64,000 nucleotides of DNA from Phallus indusiatus (lineage: Eukaryota > Basidiomycota > Agaricomycetes > Phallales > Phallaceae). The translations under genes and the position numbers were made by a program. How positions within the stretch are numbered: the stretch's first letter is position 1; each line of letters begins with the position of its first letter. The notes beneath the pieces are model-generated. The model had not been told where the DNA came from and did no database searches. It worked only from the letters and a program-made list of their open reading frames with translations. The stretch covers positions 248,001 through 312,000 of the forward strand of contig JAQFWX010000023.1 in the NCBI GenBank assembly GCA_027605045.1. Direction: 5' to 3'. Shown one piece after another: positions 57,704-64,000 of the stretch.

Positions 57704-58794
57704 ATGGTACGCGATCTCCTTCTCTAGTTGCATTTGTATCAACAAGTCATCGCTACAGACTGTCGCCGAAACTAATGACCCCAAACCAAGTTCTTCACCG
57801 ACTCCCCGCGTCGCCTTCTATAACCCCGCGGACGGTGGTGGTACCATGCTTGACGCTTCAGCAGGTTTAGGTGAACCCCTCAATGTAAGAGATCACACTT
57901 TCACGGGCTTCTTTGTTCATGCCGCTCACGTTTCCCTAGGTTATCATTTCTGGTCTTAGTTCCCCGGAGGTGTTGACCGACTCTGGTTTCTTCAAATGGA
58001 CAAAATCAATTCAACTGTACGTAAACTCACGAGAACAGTCTTTATTCTCGGAATGATCCTATATGCTGCGAAAGAAACCAAGAATTTCTAGGTAAAAAGT
58101 CTTTGCAATCTGCGTTCTTTCGGTCTTAATCTCACTGGAGCAAGGTATTCATATTGGTACCCCTCAAACAGCCAATTTGGGAGATGGGAATGGCCCTCTG
58201 CCTGAGATCAAAGTCAGAAGAGCAGACTACGGAATTCCCTTTTTTGGAACTCTCATCGAGTCACTCATAGGAGGAAACCACTTTCGATATTGGAGGCAGA
58301 ATGGCCCTAAAGCTAATTCTGGCGCTTTGTTTTTAGCGTAAGCATAATTGAGACTTTCCGATTGGTCTTTTATTTATACTTTCGAGATCCATATAGTGTT
58401 TCGCATGAAGAGGTAATTTTTATTCACATCTATTTTAAGGCATCTGATGGAGAAGATACATTCCTAGAACGTTACCACGCACCATAATATTGAACCCGAT
58501 GGGTATGATAAGGGCAGGGGAGTTATGTTATTACTTGTATATATGTGCGACGAACGTAAACGTTTTCTCAGGGATGAGCTGGTCGCTCGTGCAGTTGGCA
58601 CCACTAGGTACTGGTGTACCAAATACTCCACGAAAGTTGAGATGATTAAGGGATTGTTGCCTGTTGGAGCCGCCGGCATCAACCATGGTAAGTCATACTA
58701 CTCTCTTTTTTTTTCAACTCATATAATTTCATTCATTTCAGACATAGTCATTGATGGTCAAGTGGCCCTTTTGACTATTCAGATTGTTCTATGA
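57704..58794 (+). CDS. Small fungal protein of unknown function (SGLSSPEVLT family), 216 aa, damaged splice donor
   Basis: Nine exons: 57704-57706, 57759-57884, 57940-58016, 58075-58091, 58145-58337, 58397-58412, 58468-58517, 58572-58687 and 58742-58794, giving 216 aa. The first exon is just ATG. The protein contains DASAGLGEPLNVIISGLSSP, IHIGTPQTANLGDGNG, ESLIGGNHFRYWRQNGPKAN, SGALFLAVSHEE, PDGYDKGRDELVARAVGTT and a hydrophobic end. I recall this as a basidiomycete/ascomycete family without assigned function; that is knowledge, not a database hit. The donor after exon 7 reads AG|GGGAGT where GTGAGT is expected, although frame and acceptor fit perfectly. The gene may therefore be a fresh pseudogene or may splice inefficiently. 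Confidence 0.75.
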
Positions 58795-60017
58795 TTATCA
58801 GCCTTCAGGTTTCCAGATCACATCTCTCTTGCCGCATGTCTTCTTGCATGTGCATTTACGTATGATATGACGCGACATGACAATACTATTTATTAATTTA
58901 TTAGGCTACTTAATATTACTTTCATCGCAAATTATGACAATACGGGCTCTTCAAGCGCGCATGTATGCGAACGCTAGCTAGATTCCGGGGAAGAAATTTC
59001 ATGTGATCAAAGTTTTTATGCAGCGTGTGCAATCGTTGGTCTGGAGGTATGTACATTGACAGTTTTGGTATCCTATTGGAGAGATCAATCGATCATGTCA
59101 AATATACATCATGATGCAGACATAAGCTCTTCTCGTATACGCGTGACGTCATAATTGACAAACCTGCGTTGATGGCTTGATGCAGAATATTTTGAGAGTT
59201 CCCGTTTCAGTGAGGAAGGAAAGTTCTTTGGGATCCCAAAGTAATTCTATCTCGAAAAAAGGTGGATAACAAGTCGAGCAGTGCAAGGAGTATTAGTGGC
59301 TTCACTTATTTGTTCCGGATTTCCAGGATTTTTTCGCGTTGTCAAGATTGACTCCGTTGTTTTAACTTTTAAGTATCCTCAGATGAATTATTAAAATGAA
59401 TGGCGTTGTTTAATGGTCGCACTGCTGCAGCTTAAGCTTCCTTTTGACTTAGTATGGTGTACCGTGTACAGTGCCATCATGTGTCTCGTCAATTTCGTTT
59501 TATGGATCTCGAACACAATGCAGTCCCTTTTTATTGTATTTTTCGTCTCCCGTTATTGTACGCATTGAGACCGGGAACCGACCTGGTCCTTTATCCAAGT
59601 TGTATTTTGAGGTCCTGACTCCTGAGGAGAAGCTGTGATGGTCCGTCACGCGCGTCACGGCGCCCCGGCCCCAACCCGGCCTCCCATCCCATTCAGTCCG
59701 ATATACATTCTCCATAAGGCTATGGGTGAAAATTGAAAACTGAGGACGGTTCTGGTTAATCGCAATTGCCGTCCATTGAGTTATTGCATCGAGAAATCTA
59801 TAGTGCATGCTAGTTACTGGATCTTTGGAGATAAAGGCAGAAACACAAGACATCTCACCAGATTCGAGGCCATCAAGAATAACGCGGTTCGAGGCACTGG
59901 CGTCCGTAGTTGGCAACGTGTGACCGTCTTGTCGATTCAACCGTACGATAAACCGTCTATCTCTGCTTCAGCAACACCTTTAGATCGCGACAGTGCCGCC
60001 ATATTGCTATCAGATTC
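58795..60017. other. intergenic, no gene supported
   Basis: A minus-strand frame (59940-59500) is open but featureless and lies where the aldehyde dehydrogenase promoter should be. I regard it as chance. Confidence 0.45.
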
Positions 60018-61800
60018 ATGTCATCTGCAACCTCAGCTTCAACTCTTCCACACGTCAAGCTCGTAATGGACGGGAAAAAGCAGCCCTCCAGCAGGTGCAA
60101 AGCTTACAAAGTGTACGATTACGCCGGTCGACTCTTCACCACGGCAGAATTAGCTTCATGGGAGGATATCAAGAAAGCTATTGAGACAGCTAGTGCTGCT
60201 CAACCCGCTTGGCAGAAAAGACCAGCATCAGAAAGACGTGATATTTTGTTCAAAGCCTAATCATTGGTCTTACCAAAAAGTACTTTCACGCTTTCGGAGG
60301 TGCTATAAGGGCTCCCTCGGAGAGAAGGTTCTGGCAATAATGGAAAGTCTATGGTGATCATCACATGCTTGAAGGGTGTATGTATATCTTAGAAAAATAC
60401 TTATTTTATCATTTTGATTTGTTTTAGATGCATCAATGTCTAGTCGCCTTGTCGGCGAAACGTTCCCGTCTCGGCTTCCAGGCGGAATTGTGATCACTCA
60501 ACCAAGAGGCTAGAGCTTATGGCGTTGTAAGTTGCAATTATAATAAATGGTCCCACTTCTCTCATGTTTTTCAGATGTTGAGTTATAGTACCGTGGAACG
60601 GTCCTCTTGCGCTCGCTATGGGTGTGATTCCTTTGGCATTCCTGTATGGAAACGCTATAGTACTTCGTTCTTCAGAATCCCTTGGCAAGTGCACGAGCTG
60701 ATAGGAGACCGTAAGTAACTCAATTTTTCTCTTCATATGCAGGTGTTCCCGGGTTAATGAATCCACCAGTATTTCTTGAAGTATGTTTCGCGATAGCATG
60801 GGAAAAATACCTTGATTCATACGTGTCGTTATATGTATAATAGGCTGTCGTCAATGTGATCAATATTACGGCAGAGAAAAATCCAATTTTTCTCGTGAAA
60901 GGATCGTCAGTTTTTATAAACTTTTTGACGGACGCTTTTTCAAGTTCACGGGCCCGGGAAGCACAGCTGTAGGCAGAAAGCTCGCCGAAGAAGTCGGAAG
61001 GAATCTGAAGAAATATTGTTATAGTTGGAAGGGAAGGCACTCGCCATTGTACGCCTATTCGGTTGTGTATCACAATTGTTCAAGGTGATATCTATTTATA
61101 ACGTAGGTTTTGGAGGACGCAGATACATATTATTGGGCAAGCTGCACGGTCTATTGTTCGTGGTGCATATGATAATGGCGGACAGGTATCTCAAACGGTT
61201 ATTATTATGAACACAACTGCCTAATAAACGTTTCCCTCAGGTGTGCATCTCAACCACTCATGTCATAGTCCAGCGGTCCGTTGCGAACGCACTGATTTCC
61301 CAGCTCAAATCTCTCGTACAAAAATTGAAAGCTGGATCGGAAGAGGACGCCAACGTTATCGGCGTCAGAAATGCAGTTTTTGCGGAACGTATCGCTGAAT
61401 ACGTTGAAGATGCGAAAGATAAAGGTGCTGAGATTTTAGTTGGTGATATGGAGAACGACGTTCAACCCCATCTCATATTGGGGTATACGCGCGATACTAT
61501 GAAGGCGTGGAAAGATGAGTTGTTTGGACCTGGTAAGTATGCTTGTTTCTCGCTGATACGAATGTCTCCTTGAGCTGAAATACGGCGTCCAGTCCTCGGA
61601 ATCATAGTATATGATACTGTTGATGAAGCTATCGATTTGGCTAACGATACAGAATATACATTGACAAGCTGCTTGTGGACAGTAACAGTGAACCACTAAC
61701 TTGAAGGCCATGGAGTGGGCAAGCCTTATTCACGTTGGTAAGAGAGTGTCATATAGCTTGCACGATATCCGCACGACAGGTATGGTGATGGTCAATAGCA
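60018..61800 (+). pseudogene. Aldehyde dehydrogenase pseudogene (salicylaldehyde dehydrogenase-like)
   Basis: The intact start (MSSATSASTLPHVKLVMDGK...AWQKRPASERRDILFKA) runs into a TAA at 60258-60260. Further along, in changing frames, are SRLVGETFPSRLPGGIVITQ (about 60438-60497), IVPWNGPLALAMGVIPLAFL (about 60587-60650), GVPGLMNPP, STAVGRKLAEEVGRNLKK, GQVCISTTHVIVQ with the catalytic Cys, and LGIIVYDTVDEAIDLANDTE. The catalytic Glu region (normally ELGGKSP) has become SWKGRHSP, and at least three frameshifts or stops separate the blocks. The C-terminal third after about 61730 is barely recognisable. Related enzymes oxidise aromatic or aliphatic aldehydes with NAD. The end coordinate is approximate. 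Confidence 0.88.
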
Positions 61801-62396
61801 GTTATCACTTTAAAATCGGTATCGGGTCAGCTGGTATAGGGTCAGATACACTCTTTATGTTCCAGTGGTGTTGATTCTCATTCGGCCTTGCATTACCGTG
61901 GTCGTAGTGGATTTACATCTGGAAGCATTGAAGACTATGTTGGAATTATGTGTGCAATCTCACATGACTCGTTATATTTAGTTATACTCTTCCTTTAGGT
62001 CTGATTAAGATCAGTACTGATATTAGATATCCCGCATAGTAGTTTCCTTATGCACGGACCATATCAGATAGTATATAGTATTCAACCTGTAATTATACTT
62101 CTCCTCATCAGGTTATACTACAGTACGCCTCCTATCTAGAGATCTCTGAGTCGCTACACTACTACTCAGACATTAAGTCTTCATAGACTCGTCGAAGTAT
62201 AAGCTGACTTCCAACAGACTATACCCATTCGAGAGCAACTGGTGTTTTCAGTGACAAAGTTCCGAATCTACTGCTTGATAGTATGGGTTTGTAAAGTAAT
62301 CGCGCCAACAATGACGTAGAGGGCTATATAATTATTTAACGTGCTACATATATTTGCTGAGAGAAGATAGTATGTCAATATACAGACGAGGATTTT
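61801..62396. other. intergenic between ALDH pseudogene and IMP4
   Basis: About 600 bp, AT-rich. I see no open frame or repeat worth naming. Confidence 0.5.
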
Positions 62397-63548
62397 TCAT
62401 AGGTGTCGTCTCTTTTTTGAAGTCCGTGTGTAATTTGCTAGTACCCATTCTCGATCGGCTTCCGCCTGTTCAATGGTTCCCAACCGTATCTCGTAGGCTT
62501 TGAATCACATATATCAGGACTGCACGAGGTACACAGGATGCGTTTCAAAACTCACGTTTCATCTCAAACCGTGGTCCGACTTCAGCTAGTTGTACATCTT
62601 TATGCGAATTCTTGACAAAAACGTGATGCCTGAATATGCACAGTGTAAGTTAAGCTCATATCAACAAAAAAAAACAACCCGCACCGAAAGGCAATGAAAT
62701 CATTTTGATTCGCAAATGTCATTACACGTTTAGCGTCTTCTTTTGGTACAGGAAACAAGTAGCGAAGGATGTCCATCACGCGTTTACCAAGTCGCGAGCT
62801 GAACCCTTCAAAAATTAAATGAGGGTATTGTTCCGAGACCGTTGATTCACTATGAGCAACCACATCGTGTCGGAGGGTAACATTGTGAAGGGTGAAGTAA
62901 ATGGTAGGACCATGGGGGAAATGTGAGACTATCATAGCATCAGGTACACCTCGATGTTCGTGTAATATGATGAGATCTGTGACATCGTTGGCTCTGCATG
63001 CCGCAGCCAGTTCTTTTACGACGTAGGAACCTCTATTAATGCGATGAGAGTTTGGAAACACGAGACGCATTTCCTTCAAAAAGGCTAGATGAGAAACAAT
63101 CGCGAAAGCGTTACAATAAGGCAATATTCCTACTTTTGAAAATTGAAGAAGTTTAGAACTGGGATCTCGAGATGTCGTTATCACAATTTTAGGGTCAAGA
63201 ACACCAGCTCGAGCGTATTCATCATCATAGTGGGTCGTGGGCTCTTAAAGCAAGTTCAAGGTCATCATTTACCTTAAAAGGTAGTTATAAGTCGTCTTAC
63301 CAGATTGAGCTTCATCATAAGGTAAGTCTTTTGCGATTTCTTTCGCATCTTTTCGTAGCTCAGTTGGTAGCTTTTTCCCCGAAGCTAGCGCCTCTTTGAC
63401 CTTCTGCTTGCGTTCGTACGTTTGACGTTCTTGGGCTTCTAATGATTTGGCATAGATATATTGCCTCCTTTCTCTGACTTGCCGTCGAAGCTGCGTATAG
63501 AGGGTCAGTGAATGATAGTGAAAGTGAGCGAGTGTAAAGACGAACCAT
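62397..63548 (-). CDS. IMP4: U3 small nucleolar ribonucleoprotein IMP4, 288 aa
   Basis: Six exons: 63548-63546 (ATG only), 63490-63301, 63243-63134, 63073-62685, 62629-62556 and 62497-62397, giving 288 aa, the family's usual length. The N-terminus is basic (LRRQVRERRQYIYAKSLEAQ). The Brix domain shows ITTSRDPSSKLLQFSKEMRL, RINRGSYVVKELAAACRAND, DLIILHEHRGVPDAMIVSHF, YFTLHNVTLRHDV, KRVMTFANQNDFIAFRHH and GPRFEMKPYEIRLGTIEQAE. IMP4 binds Mpp10 and Imp3 in the SSU processome and helps pair U3 snoRNA with pre-18S rRNA in the nucleolus. The start codon is followed directly by an intron. Confidence 0.96.
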
Positions 63549-64000
63549 AGAGGAAGGTTGGAGTGGATGCTTATGGTGCAAAACTATCTGAGCGCCTGAT
63601 TATGTAATGACTGTATCTAATTATCATTTGTCAGCTAGGGTTGAATTGGTGGCTCCTGATTCCATCAAACTGTCTAACCTCTCTCAACAACGTGAACATT
63701 AGCTCTCGGGAGTTTGTTTCCTTTTGATGTTTCGTTCACGTGTACGCTTTAGTTCCGAAAAGGCTCAGGGCCCAAAATGGCTTAGTTTCCGCACGTCGGT
63801 CTTTCTTTTGCAAAGTTTCTTACAAGCGGAGGGGCGAGCTCCAACCTCCGAGACATCTGGAAAAGGAGAAGTATGATGCGGCCTAGAAAGCCACGAGTAA
63901 TCTGCCTAAACAACGAACACTACTGATACCATCTTCATCTATATTAAATCGGAACTATATATTGCCACGGCCAATATTGTCTATAGTACGTTCGTGCCTT
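63549..64000. other. upstream of IMP4
   Basis: Expected to hold the IMP4 promoter. No further gene is visible before the window ends. Confidence 0.45.

Noticed and set aside
59500..59940. 146-residue minus-strand open frame
   Set aside because: No domain, overlaps the expected promoter of the aldehyde dehydrogenase pseudogene, and no plausible splice partners.
63340..63380. tRNA-like A-box (GTAGCTCAGTTGGTAGC)
   Set aside because: It lies inside the IMP4 coding exon on the other strand and no matching B-box or acceptor stem follows.

Overview
The window comes from a filamentous basidiomycete, most likely a mushroom-forming agaricomycete. Nearly every gene is split by GT-AG introns of roughly 45-65 bases with very small exons, there are no operons or bacterial signals, and several protein families have a basidiomycete form (the RKRGPPKGY-type Zn2Cys6 regulators, F-box proteins with an N-terminal coiled coil, a PL14 lyase). 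I assembled most gene models by hand from splice signals and reading phase. Unless stated otherwise, the models close in frame from ATG to stop.

Left part (1-8.7 kb): a minus-strand Zn2Cys6 regulator, a minus-strand zinc-type formaldehyde/alcohol dehydrogenase with two reading-frame conflicts, a 713-bp Mutator-type MITE with perfect 163-bp terminal inverted repeats and a 9-bp target duplication, and a short-chain dehydrogenase (SDR) just downstream of the MITE. An F-box gene follows at 8.9-10.8 kb. At 13-17.3 kb lies a tandem pair of paralogous Zn2Cys6 regulators that share exon architecture.

Middle (19.6-43 kb) is the housekeeping core: NOG2 (ribosome biogenesis GTPase) divergent from a metal-dependent amidohydrolase; COG8 (Golgi tethering) ending only 26 bp from the amidohydrolase; a secreted polysaccharide lyase family 14 enzyme; an uncharacterised cysteine-motif protein; an F-box/LRR-like protein divergent from an SNM1/Artemis-type DNA-repair nuclease; a SAM methyltransferase; and a 21-exon F-BAR/C1/SH3/SH3 protein of the Bzz1 type (actin and endocytosis).

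Right part (44-64 kb) is accessory. Three tandem NmrA-like genes, each 296 aa with identical exon lengths, sit in diverged copies of a duplicated segment with decayed flanking sequence. They are followed by a small gene of a fungal family of unknown function with a damaged splice donor, an aldehyde dehydrogenase pseudogene, and IMP4 (U3 snoRNP).

The window mixes conserved single-copy cell-biology genes with duplicated or decaying oxidoreductases and regulators. No CRISPR array, rRNA or convincing tRNA was found, and no coherent biosynthetic cluster is supported.
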